Assembly (NCBI RefSeq): GCF_000296405.1
Contig: NZ_JH815193.1
Span: forward strand, 556,238 to 595,073
Direction: 5' to 3'
Length of the DNA: 38,836 bases
Origin: Corynebacterium otitidis ATCC 51513
Lineage (GTDB): Bacteria; Actinomycetota; Actinomycetes; Mycobacteriales; Mycobacteriaceae
This document shows positions 1 to 8,154 of the stretch, one piece after another. The notes beneath the pieces are model-generated. The model was not told the DNA's origin. It saw only the letters and a program-made list of their open reading frames with translations, and did no database searches. Position 1 is the stretch's first letter. Every line of letters starts with the position of its first letter. Position numbers and translations under genes: made by a program.

Positions 1-1804
1 CGCCGGGCCGGGTGCCCGGCGTGCCGTCGCCGCCCTGGGGCCCGGGCCCGCCTCCGTTGCCCTGCTGCCCGCCGGGCTTCGTGCCCGGGCCGCCCGCGCA
101 CGAGCCGAGCGGGGCCTTGCCGTCGACGATGGGCCGGGCGAGGTCGATCGTGTCGTTGCCGACGAGGAACGTCGTCGTCACGGGAACCTCGGTGAGGTCC
201 CCGCCGGCGGGGGTGAGGCGGTAGAGGAACGTCGCCCGGTAGACGCCGGGCTTGGTGAACCACATCGCGTGGTGCTCGTGGTTGCGCGGCGCGAGCCGGA
301 TCTCCCGGTCGGGCTGCTCGCTGTCGAGGAGCCGCTCGACGCTGGTGATGCCGGACTGCATGGTGATGATGCGGCCGGGGCCCTCGACGTCGGCGAGGCT
401 GAGCCGCACGTCGCCCTCGACGTCCTCGGGGGCAAGCCCCGTGGTGGAGAAGCCCACCCACGGCACGTCGGGGTTCTCCAGCTGGGAGAGCGGCACCTGC
501 CACACGGGGCGCGGCAGGTCGACGCCGAGCTGCCTAGCGGTCTTCTCGGGCACGCGGGTGACCGCGGAGTCGTTGACGGCGAAGGCGACGTCCTCGGGCT
601 TGTAGTCCGTGGAGGCGGCCTTCCCGTCGACGGTCGCGACGCCCTCGACGCCGCCCTTCCCGCCGCGCACCCCGAGGTCGACGTGGCCCTTGTCGACGAT
701 GCGGGAGGGGACGGCCTCCGCCCAGCTCACCGCCAGCCGGCAGCGCTCCACGGGGAGGGTGGGGGCGGATTCCTTCGGCGGTGGGGTGCCCTCGCCGGGG
801 CGCTGGCCCTCCCCCGCCCCGGGCTTGTCCTCGCCCGGCTGGCCTTCGCCGGGCTTGCCGCCCTCGGTCTCTCCGCCGGCGGGCGGGTTGTCGCCGCCCT
901 CGCCCTCGGGCGGGCCGACGAGCTCGTCGCGCACCTTCTCGGCGGGGACCTCGATGTCGTTGAGGCCCTCGGTGGTGCCCGGCTCGAGGCCGACCTGCTC
1001 GTCGCTGCCGACGAGCCAGGTGTGCACCGTCGGCTCCGAGGCCTCAACCGTGCCGTCGGGCATTGTCATCTTCGCCTCGACGGTGAGGCGGTAGACGCCC
1101 GGCTCGGTGAACGTCCAGTTCATGTGGCTGTGGCCGCCCACATTGTGGGTGAACTTCGGGTCGTCCGGGGCGCTGAAGATGTGATCGAGCGTGTCCGAGC
1201 CCCGGTTGTAGAAGTAGGTGTGCACCTCGCCGGGGCCGTCGAGTTCGGTGATCTCGAGCTCCACCGTGGCGGGCAGGTCCTCCCCGTCGCCGAGCTCGTG
1301 GGACGGGTCGAAGGCGCCCACGCCGGCCCACACGGGCCGCCAGCGGTGCTCGCCAAACGTGGCGGTCGTCTGCGGGGCGTTCCACAGGATCTCGCCCGGC
1401 TCGCCGAGGAAGCTCAGCGCCGGGGTGTCCGGCGGCACGACCATGCGGGAGACCTCGACGCCGTTCTCATCGGCGTCGGGCGCGAGGCGCACGCACACCT
1501 CGTCGGCGGGCACGACCGCCTGCCCGTCGACGACGGCGGTGGTGAGCTCGCCGCCCATGTGGGTGGCGTAGATCGCATCGACGTGGGAGCGGTAGGCGAG
1601 CTTCCGCCCGGCGCACGGGTGGGTCTCGCCGGTGTTGGTATCGACGGCGTCGGCGGCGACGTCGACGCCGTAGCCGAGCTCGCCCGGGACGTGCTCCGTC
1701 GACGGGGTGGCGGCGCCGGCCGCGCCCGCCGCGGCGAGCCCGGCCGCCAGCAGCGCGGCGCCGCCCGCGGCGGCTGCGCGCCTCGTCGGAGAGGTGGGGA
1801 TCAT
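1..1804 (-). CDS. Secreted surface protein with two anchored-repeat modules, partial (3' end beyond the left edge)
   Basis: An open frame of at least 601 codons starts at ATG 1804 and runs off the window. Residues 1-31 form a signal peptide (Arg-rich start, then an Ala/Leu/Gly core). Module 1 (about 73-266) ends with the signature HSHMNWTFTEPGVY (225-238). A Gly/Pro/Glu linker (298-345) follows. Module 2 (about 373-549) begins GHVD and ends with a degenerate NHEHHAMWFTKPGVY (508-522). A Gly/Pro-rich stretch then begins (from about 570). This matches the actinobacterial surface-anchored repeat (TIGR03769) in wall proteins associated with the anchored-repeat ABC transporter (TIGR03773 type). 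The start overlaps the permease stop as ATGA, so translation is probably coupled. The role, presenting or relaying substrate at the cell wall, is inferred. The C-terminal anchor cannot be seen here. Confidence 0.85.
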   Translation of the reverse strand, partial: MIPTSPTRRAAAAGGAALLAAGLAAAGAAGAATPSTEHVPGELGYGVDVAADAVDTNTGETHPCAGRKLAYRSHVDAIYATHMGGELTTAVVDGQAVVPADEVCVRLAPDADENGVEVSRMVVPPDTPALSFLGEPGEILWNAPQTTATFGEHRWRPVWAGVGAFDPSHELGDGEDLPATVELEITELDGPGEVHTYFYNRGSDTLDHIFSAPDDPKFTHNVGGHSHMNWTFTEPGVYRLTVEAKMTMPDGTVEASEPTVHTWLVGSDEQVGLEPGTTEGLNDIEVPAEKVRDELVGPPEGEGGDNPPAGGETEGGKPGEGQPGEDKPGAGEGQRPGEGTPPPKESAPTLPVERCRLAVSWAEAVPSRIVDKGHVDLGVRGGKGGVEGVATVDGKAASTDYKPEDVAFAVNDSAVTRVPEKTARQLGVDLPRPVWQVPLSQLENPDVPWVGFSTTGLAPEDVEGDVRLSLADVEGPGRIITMQSGITSVERLLDSEQPDREIRLAPRNHEHHAMWFTKPGVYRATFLYRLTPAGGDLTEVPVTTTFLVGNDTIDLARPIVDGKAPLGSCAGGPGTKPGGQQGNGGGPGPQGGDGTPGTRPG

Positions 1805-2730
1805 GGTGCGGTTACTCCTTTCCGCTCGGCGACCGGCTCGGCGGGACCCGCGTCGGGGGCGGCGAGGTCCTGGTCGCGGTTGAAGAGGCGCCGGCCGATG
1901 AGCCCCTGGCGGGGCGCGAAGAACCAGCAGATAAGGAACATCGCGGTGACGCTCAAGACGATCGCCGCGCCGGTGGGCAGATCGATCGCCCAGGAGAAGT
2001 ACACGCCCACCACGGAGCCGGCCGCGCCGATGAGCGCCGAGTAGGCCATCATCCGCCCGAGCCGGTCGGTGAGCAGCCGCGCGGTCGCCGCGGGGGTGAT
2101 GAGCAGCGCGAGCACGAGGATATTGCCCACCGTGCGCACGGAGATCACCACAGCGACGGTGACCGCGACGTAGAGGAACACGTCCAGCGCGAGGACGGGA
2201 AGGTTGAGCGCGCGGGCGGTCTCCCGGTCGAGGGCGACGGTGACGAGCTGCCGGTTGAAGAAGAGCAGCAGCGCGATGACCGCGGTGCCCGCGACGAGCA
2301 CGAGGACGATGTCGGAGTCGGGCACGCCGGTGATCGAGCCGAAGAGGAAGTCCGTGAGCGAGGCGGTGTACCCGTCCACCCGGGAGATGATCACCAGGCC
2401 GATCGCGAACGCCGCGGCGAAGAAGATGCCGATGACGGTGTCCTCCTTGACGCGGCGCCGCTGCGAGAACAGCGCGATGAGCACCGCGACGGTGATGCCG
2501 GCGACCGCGCCGCCTAAAAGGATCGAGACCTGCAGCGCGAACGCGACGGCGAGCCCGGGGAACACGGCGTGGGCGACGGCGTCGCCGATGAACGCCATGC
2601 CGCGCAGCACGACGTGGGTGCCCACGACGCCGCACACCGCGGCGCTGAGCACGGAGATGATGAGCGCCTTCGGCAGGAAGGCGAGCTCCGGGTTGGTGAG
2701 GTCGTTGAGGAAGTCTGCGACGGACAGCAT
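1801..2730 (-). CDS. Anchored-repeat-type ABC transporter permease (metal-importer family)
   Basis: The protein has 309 residues and eight or nine hydrophobic segments with short loops, typical of the ZnuB/MntB/TroC permease family (ABC-3). The gene sits directly behind the ATPase gene (6-bp gap) and its stop overlaps the next start (ATGA). It therefore belongs to the operon of the repeat proteins and matches the anchored-repeat permease family (TIGR03770). It would form the membrane channel of an importer with the ATPase at 2737-3495 and the lipoprotein at 4714-6276. Metal, perhaps zinc, is the expected substrate from the family relationship; the sequence does not prove it. The C-terminal tail (about 275-309) is charged and cytoplasmic in character. 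Confidence 0.9.
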   Translation of the reverse strand: MLSVADFLNDLTNPELAFLPKALIISVLSAAVCGVVGTHVVLRGMAFIGDAVAHAVFPGLAVAFALQVSILLGGAVAGITVAVLIALFSQRRRVKEDTVIGIFFAAAFAIGLVIISRVDGYTASLTDFLFGSITGVPDSDIVLVLVAGTAVIALLLFFNRQLVTVALDRETARALNLPVLALDVFLYVAVTVAVVISVRTVGNILVLALLITPAATARLLTDRLGRMMAYSALIGAAGSVVGVYFSWAIDLPTGAAIVLSVTAMFLICWFFAPRQGLIGRRLFNRDQDLAAPDAGPAEPVAERKGVTAP

Positions 2731-2736
2731 GGTGTC

Positions 2737-3495
2737 TTAGGCCACCCCCACCGTCTTGAGCAGCGGGGAGCGCTCCGAGACGCGAAACGTGCGCATCCAC
2801 AGCTCCTTGTCTTTGAGGTCCTTCGGCCGCCCCGTCGCGGCGACGGTGCGGTTGAGCATGATGAGCCGGTCGGAGAACTCCACCGCCTCGCCGAGGTCGT
2901 GGGTCGACATGACGATCGCCGTGCCCTGCGCGGTGAGCTCTCCGCACAGGTCGAGCAGCAGCTCAAGCGAGGGCATGTCCACGCCCGTGAACGGCTCGTC
3001 GAGGAGCAAAACGTCCGGCCTGGCGGCGAGCGCGCGGGCGACGAGGATGCGCTGGCGCTGCCCGCCGGAGAACTCCCCGATCGGGCGGTCGGCGAGCTTG
3101 TCCAGCCGCACGCGGCGCAGCGCCTCCTCCACCGCCCGGTGGTCCTCCAGCGAGGCGCGCAGCCGAAGGCCCATGGTGTGGGCCCGGCCGGTGAGCACCG
3201 CCTCACGGGCGCTGATGGGAAAGTCCCACGCGAAGTCGTGGCGCTGCGGCACGTACCCGATGCGGCGGCGCGCCGCGCGCCCGCTCACGCCCGAGACCCT
3301 CACCTCGCCCTCGTCGATGGGGATGAGGCCCAAGATCCCGCGCAGGAGCGTGGTCTTGCCCGCGCCGTTCGGCCCGATGAGCCCGACGAGCTCGCCGGCG
3401 TCGACGGAGAGGTTGACGTCGTCGAGGACCTTCCGCCCCGAGAGCGTGCAGCTTAAGCCCCTGACCTCGAGCGGGGTGGCCGCGCCGCCGCTCAC
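2737..3495 (-). CDS. Anchored-repeat-type ABC transporter ATP-binding protein
   Basis: The 252-residue protein has all the ABC ATPase motifs: Walker A GPNGAGKTT (41-49), Q-loop Q84, signature FSGGQ (142-146), Walker B LLLDEP (163-168) and the switch histidine H199. It resembles the ZnuC/MntA group and fits TIGR03771. The ATG start overlaps the stop of the upstream membrane-anchored repeat protein (ATGA at 3492-3495), and the permease follows after 6 bp. It would energise import of the substrate delivered by the lipoprotein at 4714-6276. Confidence 0.93.
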   Translation of the reverse strand: MSGGAATPLEVRGLSCTLSGRKVLDDVNLSVDAGELVGLIGPNGAGKTTLLRGILGLIPIDEGEVRVSGVSGRAARRRIGYVPQRHDFAWDFPISAREAVLTGRAHTMGLRLRASLEDHRAVEEALRRVRLDKLADRPIGEFSGGQRQRILVARALAARPDVLLLDEPFTGVDMPSLELLLDLCGELTAQGTAIVMSTHDLGEAVEFSDRLIMLNRTVAATGRPKDLKDKELWMRTFRVSERSPLLKTVGVA

Positions 3496-4559
3496 TGCTC
3501 GCCGCTTTCCTCGTCGACGAGCGCGCGGGCCTGCTCGCGGGTCTTCTTCGCCTGGCGGCTAAGAACCACCGCGGCGGCGACGACCGCGCCGATGACGACG
3601 ACCGCCGCGACGATCACCGCGATCGTGCCGGCGCCGAGCCCCGACTCGCTCGCCTCGGCGGCCTCGTCGGCGGGCTGCTCGCTCGAGCCCTCGTCGCTCT
3701 TCTCGCCCTGCTCGCCGGAGGCCTCGCCCTCGGCGGGCGCCTCGGGCACGTCGCCCTCCCACTGGGCGTCGCGCGCCTCCTGCACGGGCGCGTCGACGGC
3801 GAAGCGCAGCGTGCGGAACGCCTCGAGCTCCTCCCCGTCGCGGGTCTGCGCGGTGATGCGCACCCCCACCAGGTGCACGCCCGGCTCGGTGAACACCCAG
3901 TTCGCGTGGGTGTGCGTGTTGAGCTCCACGAACATGCCCTGCGGGGTCTCCTCCGCGTCGTTCCAGATGACGTCCGGCTCGGCGAAGCCGCCGGCCTGGA
4001 GGAACAGCGAGAACCTACCTGGACCCTGGTGGCCGACGAACTCGAAGTTCACGCCGCGCGCCACCTGGTCGACGATCGACGGCGCCTGCGTGTTCCAGCC
4101 CAGCCACGGCACGTCCGGCAGCTGCGTCTGCGGCACGACGTAGACCGGCTTGCCCGGCTCAGCGCCGATGAACTCGTAGGCCGGGTCGTCGGCCGGCACG
4201 TCCTGCTGCGCCGAGGGCCCCAGCTCGTAGACGAGGTCGTCGAGGTGGCGCCACACCGGCGGGTGGTCGCTGTCGTCGCGGGCGAGCAGGTCGAACTCGC
4301 CGTCCACGACGAACGGGCCCATGTCCACGTGCCCGGCGTCGAGGACCGCCTCCGTGCCCAGCGGGGCGACCTCCTCGTTCGCGTCGATCGACTGGCGCAG
4401 CGCCGGGTCGTCGCCCGCGCCCGACTGCGCGAGGTGGGTGACGGTGTCCGCGGCGACGCCCGGGGCGCCGAGCCCCGCGACGAGCCCGGCGGCGAGCAGG
4501 GAGCCGGCCGCCGCCCCGAGGGCGCGGCGCGGCACTGAGTTCCAAAGCGATGGGGCCAT
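3492..4559 (-). CDS. Membrane-anchored surface protein with one anchored-repeat module
   Basis: The protein has 355 residues: signal peptide (1-37, ending GVAA), one full repeat module (about 76-255), an acidic Ser/Glu/Pro-rich spacer (260-305), a transmembrane helix (309-334) and a short basic tail (RQAKK). The module shows the order used in all free-standing copies here: GHVD (77-80), FIG..PG (130-136), YVVPQ (140-144), WLG (152-154) and NTHTHANWVFTEPG (214-227). There is no LPXTG motif, so it is held by the helix rather than by sortase. It lies between the lipoprotein gene (154-bp gap with strong hairpins) and the ATPase gene (4-bp overlap). A Shine-Dalgarno-like AAGGAAG lies about 15 bases upstream of the start. 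Confidence 0.87.
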   Translation of the reverse strand: MAPSLWNSVPRRALGAAAGSLLAAGLVAGLGAPGVAADTVTHLAQSGAGDDPALRQSIDANEEVAPLGTEAVLDAGHVDMGPFVVDGEFDLLARDDSDHPPVWRHLDDLVYELGPSAQQDVPADDPAYEFIGAEPGKPVYVVPQTQLPDVPWLGWNTQAPSIVDQVARGVNFEFVGHQGPGRFSLFLQAGGFAEPDVIWNDAEETPQGMFVELNTHTHANWVFTEPGVHLVGVRITAQTRDGEELEAFRTLRFAVDAPVQEARDAQWEGDVPEAPAEGEASGEQGEKSDEGSSEQPADEAAEASESGLGAGTIAVIVAAVVVIGAVVAAAVVLSRQAKKTREQARALVDEESGEQ

Positions 4560-4608
4560 GGCTGTTCTCGTTCGCTTCCTTCAGTTGTGTCGAAGTCTCT
4601 ATGTGATG

Positions 4609-4692
4609 CCCGGCGGCCGGACCCCGCCCCCTCGTGAGGCGAGGGTCGAGGGCCGGCCGCCGGGCCGCGGCCCCGCCTTCGTTAGCGGGGCC
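4609..4692 (-). promoter_or_regulatory. Two consecutive intra-operon stem-loops
   Basis: The 154-bp gap between the lipoprotein gene and the next repeat gene holds two perfect stems. The first, met first in the transcript, is GGCCCCGC (4669-4676) with GCGGGGCC (4685-4692). The second pairs 12 bp (4609-4620 with 4653-4664) and encloses a 6-bp hairpin, CCCTCG/CGAGGG (4629-4645). Neither has a T-tract on the transcribed side, so these look more like a processing, stability or attenuation element than a simple terminator. They could lower expression of the downstream ATPase and permease relative to the lipoprotein. Confidence 0.6.
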
Positions 4693-4713
4693 GGATGGTG
4701 GGCCCTTGGGGTG

Positions 4714-6276
4714 TTAGGGCCCGGCGCCGCCCAGGCAGTCGGCCAGCGAGCGGGCGTTGTAGCGCACCATGTCCAGGTAGGTGGGCACCTCCTCGTCGAA
4801 GGTGTCGCCGTAGATCCGGCACACGTCGACGTCCAGCCGCCCCGCGAGCTCCTTTAAGGTGTTCGCGCGGGTCGCGAGCGTCGGCTCGAGGAACACGGCG
4901 GGCACCTCGAGGTTCTGCAGCGCCCTGGTCAGCGCGATCATGTCCCGCGCCGAGGGCTCCACCGAGGGGTTCGGCGCCACGAAGCCGGCGATGTCGACCC
5001 CGTAGCCCGACGACAGGTACCGGTAGCCGTCGTGGGTGGTGACGAGCTGCCTTTTGCCCTCGGGGATCTGCTCGATCGTCTCCTGGAACTCCGCGTCGAC
5101 CTCGTCGAGCTTTGCTAGGTACGCCTCCGCGTTGGCGCCGTACTCCTGCGCCCCGTCGGGGTCCACCCCGATGAGGTTGTCGCGGATCGCCTCGACGTAC
5201 GCCTTGGCGTTGGCGACGTCGTGCCACAGGTGCGGGTCGATCTCGCCGTGGACGTGGCGCCCCAGCACCGCCTGCGCGAGCAGGTAGACCTCGTCGCCCG
5301 GCCGGCCAATAAACCGGAAGGCCGGGTCCGGCGGGATCTCCTGCAGCGCCGAGTTCGGCACCGAGACGACCGTGTCCTCCAGCGGGAAGCCCACGTCGAC
5401 CCCCGAATCGCCCTCGTCGAGCGAGTCGCCGCGCAGCTCCATGACCTCGTCGTCGAGGTTGACGGTGAGGTCGTAGTGCCCGCCGTCGAGCACCGAGGGC
5501 GAGTCGATACCCGCCTCGTAGGGGTTCGTGCCCACCGCGAAGGTGACCGTCTTCTCCCCCACGGAGCCCGCCGGCTCTCCCGACTCGTCGAGCACCGTGG
5601 CGCGCACACCGAGCCGGTACACGCCCGGCTCGGTGAACGCCCAGCTCATGTGGGTGTGCGCGTCCGGCGGGAGCGTCACCCGGTGCTTCTCCGGGTCCAC
5701 GCCCTCGCTCGAGTCGAGGTAGCGCTGCGGGGTGCCGAACGTGCCGGTGAGGTACGCGGCCATCTCCCCCGGCCCCTCGACGCTCGTGAACTCGAGCCGC
5801 ACCTGGGAGAACTCGCCCACCTCCGCCGGCGCGCCGTGGACCCGCAGGCCCAGCCACACCGTGTCCAGCCCGACGTCCTCGACGAGCGGGATGAGGTAGC
5901 CGCCGTAGCCCTCCGCCTGCTGGGCGAGCGCCACGACGGGCACCCCGTCGCGCACGCCGGAGTCCACCGCGCGCAGCAGGCTCTGCTGCTCGAGCAGAAG
6001 CCCATTGGTGAGCGCAAGGTCGGCGTTCGCGACGTTGCGCACGTCGCGCAGGCTCAGCTCGTAGGCGTGCGGGTCCGCGCCGTCGGGCACCAGCTGGGTG
6101 ACCCGGGCGCGCTCGCCGGCCACGTTACGAGCCAGATCGGCGACCACCGGGGTGCTCGCCACGACGTCCGTGACCGAATCGTCCCGGGAGGGCAGCGCCT
6201 CCGCGCTGCAGCCCGCCGCGACCACGCCGGCCGCGGCGACGGCCAGCACCCCGATGAATCTCCTTCCCGAAGCCAA
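4714..6276 (-). CDS. ZnuA/TroA-like substrate-binding lipoprotein with an inserted anchored-repeat module
   Basis: The protein has 520 residues. The start is TTG at 6276, 8 bp after the upstream stop, with GAGGAG before it. A lipoprotein signal ends at C23 (VVAAGC). The N-lobe of a ZnuA-type binding protein spans about 35-122, with candidate ligand H70 in DPHAYE. A repeat module of about 215 residues follows (about 125-335), and the C-lobe runs 340-518 with H349 (DPHLWHD), H415 (TTHDGY) and an acidic D491. This matches the anchored-repeat substrate-binding family (TIGR03772). The insertion sits where metal-binding ZnuA proteins carry their His-rich loop. The module halves are in swapped order compared with the other copies in this operon (see findings). 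It is expected to bind a divalent metal outside the membrane and hand it to the permease. Confidence 0.92.
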   Translation of the reverse strand: MASGRRFIGVLAVAAAGVVAAGCSAEALPSRDDSVTDVVASTPVVADLARNVAGERARVTQLVPDGADPHAYELSLRDVRNVANADLALTNGLLLEQQSLLRAVDSGVRDGVPVVALAQQAEGYGGYLIPLVEDVGLDTVWLGLRVHGAPAEVGEFSQVRLEFTSVEGPGEMAAYLTGTFGTPQRYLDSSEGVDPEKHRVTLPPDAHTHMSWAFTEPGVYRLGVRATVLDESGEPAGSVGEKTVTFAVGTNPYEAGIDSPSVLDGGHYDLTVNLDDEVMELRGDSLDEGDSGVDVGFPLEDTVVSVPNSALQEIPPDPAFRFIGRPGDEVYLLAQAVLGRHVHGEIDPHLWHDVANAKAYVEAIRDNLIGVDPDGAQEYGANAEAYLAKLDEVDAEFQETIEQIPEGKRQLVTTHDGYRYLSSGYGVDIAGFVAPNPSVEPSARDMIALTRALQNLEVPAVFLEPTLATRANTLKELAGRLDVDVCRIYGDTFDEEVPTYLDMVRYNARSLADCLGGAGP

Positions 6277-6284
6277 GCGGAAAC

Positions 6285-7979
6285 CTAGCTCCTCGTGGCC
6301 TGCTTGACGCGGGAGTGGAACACCATGCCCGCGCCAGCGACGACGACGCCGAACGCCAGGATCGAGATCGGCAGCGCGTACGAGGACACACCGGTGTTCG
6401 CGAGGCCGCCCTTGCCGGCCTGGCCGCCGTTGGCGCCCTGTCCGCCGGCGCAGTTCTCCGCGCCGTCGGTGTACTCGGCGCCGATGTCGAAGTGGCCGCT
6501 GTTGGCGTTACCCTGGCCGCCGACCTCGAAGACGACGGTGTCCTCGCCGGAGATCGTCTTACCGTCGTTGGTCTCGGTGCTCTGCTTGATCGTCACCTCG
6601 TAGCGCCCGGGCTTCTCAAAAGCCCAGTTCGGGTGAACATGGGTGTTCGCCGGGATGACGTGGCTACCACTCGGGTTACCCGGGGTGGCGCTGAACCACT
6701 CCTCACCGACAACGTTGTTAAACACGCCCTGGGTGTAGACGTACATCGCGCCCGGGCCGTTGAAGCCGGTGAGCTCCCAGGTGACGTTGCCGGTCGTGTT
6801 GCTGAGAACCGACTCGTTCTGGGTGTTCGCACCAACCCACGGAACATCGGGCTGCTGCAAGGAGGCAATCATCCAGGCGTCGCTACCAGCCTTGAAGGGA
6901 CCAACGTCCTTCGGCAGCTCCCTATGCGCGGAGTCGCCGAGACCGAAGGTGAGCTCGTTGAAGTTCCGCCAGGTGGCGGGCTGCTCGCGGTCGTCCTTGA
7001 TCTTCGGGATCAGGGCCGGCTCGCCGGGAACGCAGACCGGCTCGTCGCCGCCCTTGGCGCCCTCGTTCGTGCCGGGCCCGCTGGGAGCGGGCGCCGGGGC
7101 GGGCTGGTTGGCGTTCTGGTTCTGGTCGGCGTTGCCCCCCTGGCCCGCGGAGCCGCTGGTGTTTCCGTCGCCGGAATTCGTGGTGGTGTTGCCGCCGTGG
7201 TGGCTCTCACCGTCGTGGTTACCCTCGCCGCCGTGGTTATCCTCGCCCTCGAGGTGGTACTCCTGCGGCACCCCCGGGATCGGCGCATCCCCATCGACGT
7301 CGCCAACCTCCCAGGTGTAGGTGTGAATCTTGGAGCTCTTCAGCTCGCCGTTGCCGTTCTCGCCCTCGGCGCGAACCTTGAAGACGTAGTGGCCCGGCTC
7401 CGTGAACACCCAGTTGGTGTGCTCGTGGGTGGGCTGGGGCACGGAGAGGATGGAGCCAGTCTTCAGCTCCTTGTCGCCGCCGGCCAGGCGGGGCTCGAAG
7501 CCGCCAAAGGTACCCAGCTGGAGGATGAAGACCTTCCCCGGCCCCTCGACGGACTCGAAGTGGAAGTTGATGCTGTCGAAGCCACCGTTCCGGGAGTCCT
7601 GCGTGTCCCAGCCCGGCCACAGGAGGTTCGAGTTCTGGGTCTGGGGCAGGAAGTAGCCCGGCTCACCGATGAGGTCGATGAGCCCCTGCTCCTTGTTCCA
7701 CGCCTCCTGCTTCACCTTGAGGAGGACCTCCTCAGGGTCGTGCAGGACGTGAGAGTCGGTGATGTCCTCCTTGAGCTTGAGGTCAAGGTTCTCACCGTCG
7801 GAGACGGTGTTGAAGATGTCCGTGTGGCCCTGATCGAAGGTGTGCTCGAAGCCACCCTCCTGGGCGTGGGCCGTGGCCGCGCCGCTCACCCCGGCGGTGA
7901 GGGCGAGGAACCCCGCGATGACCAGCGCGAGGAGCCGGCGCGTCGCGCCGGCCTCGCGGGTCCGGGTCAGTTCGCTCAT
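6285..7979 (-). CDS. Sortase-anchored (LANTG) surface protein with two anchored-repeat modules
   Basis: First gene of the operon, 564 residues. A signal peptide (1-40) ends AHAQ. Module 1 (about 51-227) has GHTD, LIGEPG, LPQTQ and THEHTNWVFTEPG (184-196). A His/Gly/Asn linker (242-313) includes a dense run of histidines (242-261). Module 2 (about 322-487) has NTHVHPNWAFEKPG (445-458), and a further GHFD half-motif lies at 495-498. The C-terminus has a sorting signal: LANTG (526-530, a variant of LPXTG), a hydrophobic helix (533-553) and a basic tail. It would be linked to the cell wall by a sortase encoded elsewhere. The start has AAAGGA upstream. The role as an outer substrate-capturing partner of the ABC importer is inferred from the operon. 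Confidence 0.9.
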   Translation of the reverse strand: MSELTRTREAGATRRLLALVIAGFLALTAGVSGAATAHAQEGGFEHTFDQGHTDIFNTVSDGENLDLKLKEDITDSHVLHDPEEVLLKVKQEAWNKEQGLIDLIGEPGYFLPQTQNSNLLWPGWDTQDSRNGGFDSINFHFESVEGPGKVFILQLGTFGGFEPRLAGGDKELKTGSILSVPQPTHEHTNWVFTEPGHYVFKVRAEGENGNGELKSSKIHTYTWEVGDVDGDAPIPGVPQEYHLEGEDNHGGEGNHDGESHHGGNTTTNSGDGNTSGSAGQGGNADQNQNANQPAPAPAPSGPGTNEGAKGGDEPVCVPGEPALIPKIKDDREQPATWRNFNELTFGLGDSAHRELPKDVGPFKAGSDAWMIASLQQPDVPWVGANTQNESVLSNTTGNVTWELTGFNGPGAMYVYTQGVFNNVVGEEWFSATPGNPSGSHVIPANTHVHPNWAFEKPGRYEVTIKQSTETNDGKTISGEDTVVFEVGGQGNANSGHFDIGAEYTDGAENCAGGQGANGGQAGKGGLANTGVSSYALPISILAFGVVVAGAGMVFHSRVKQATRS

Positions 7980-8028
7980 GATGCCTGGTCCTTTCCCTTG
8001 GGTTACGTAGCGATAGTTGGTTATCAGC

Positions 8029-8080
8029 GCGCGCCGGCGGGGAGGATCCCCGCTCCCGGGAAGCGTCCTAGCCGGCGCGC
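8029..8080 (-). promoter_or_regulatory. Structured 5' leader of the transporter operon
   Basis: Upstream of the first operon gene, GCGCGCCGGC (8029-8038) pairs perfectly with GCCGGCGCGC (8071-8080). Inside lies a second perfect 7-bp hairpin (8037-8043 with 8047-8053). The two stems share bases 8037-8038, so the full forms compete slightly. This region lies 50-100 bases before the start codon at 7979 and would be transcribed if the promoter is near 8155-8200. A regulatory leader is possible. No known riboswitch consensus was recognised. Confidence 0.4.
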
Positions 8081-8154
8081 GGCGGCGGCTGTCTGGGAAG
8101 AAGCCAGGCTGCTCCCAGCGGCTACCTAGCCAGGAACACTAGCGGGAAGCGAAA

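Noticed and set aside
269..2044. Long plus-strand open frame of 591 codons antisense to the left-edge surface protein
   Set aside because: It has the repetitive, Arg/Ala/Gly/Leu-rich composition typical of antisense frames in GC-rich DNA, and the minus strand clearly encodes a repeat protein with signal peptide and conserved motifs.
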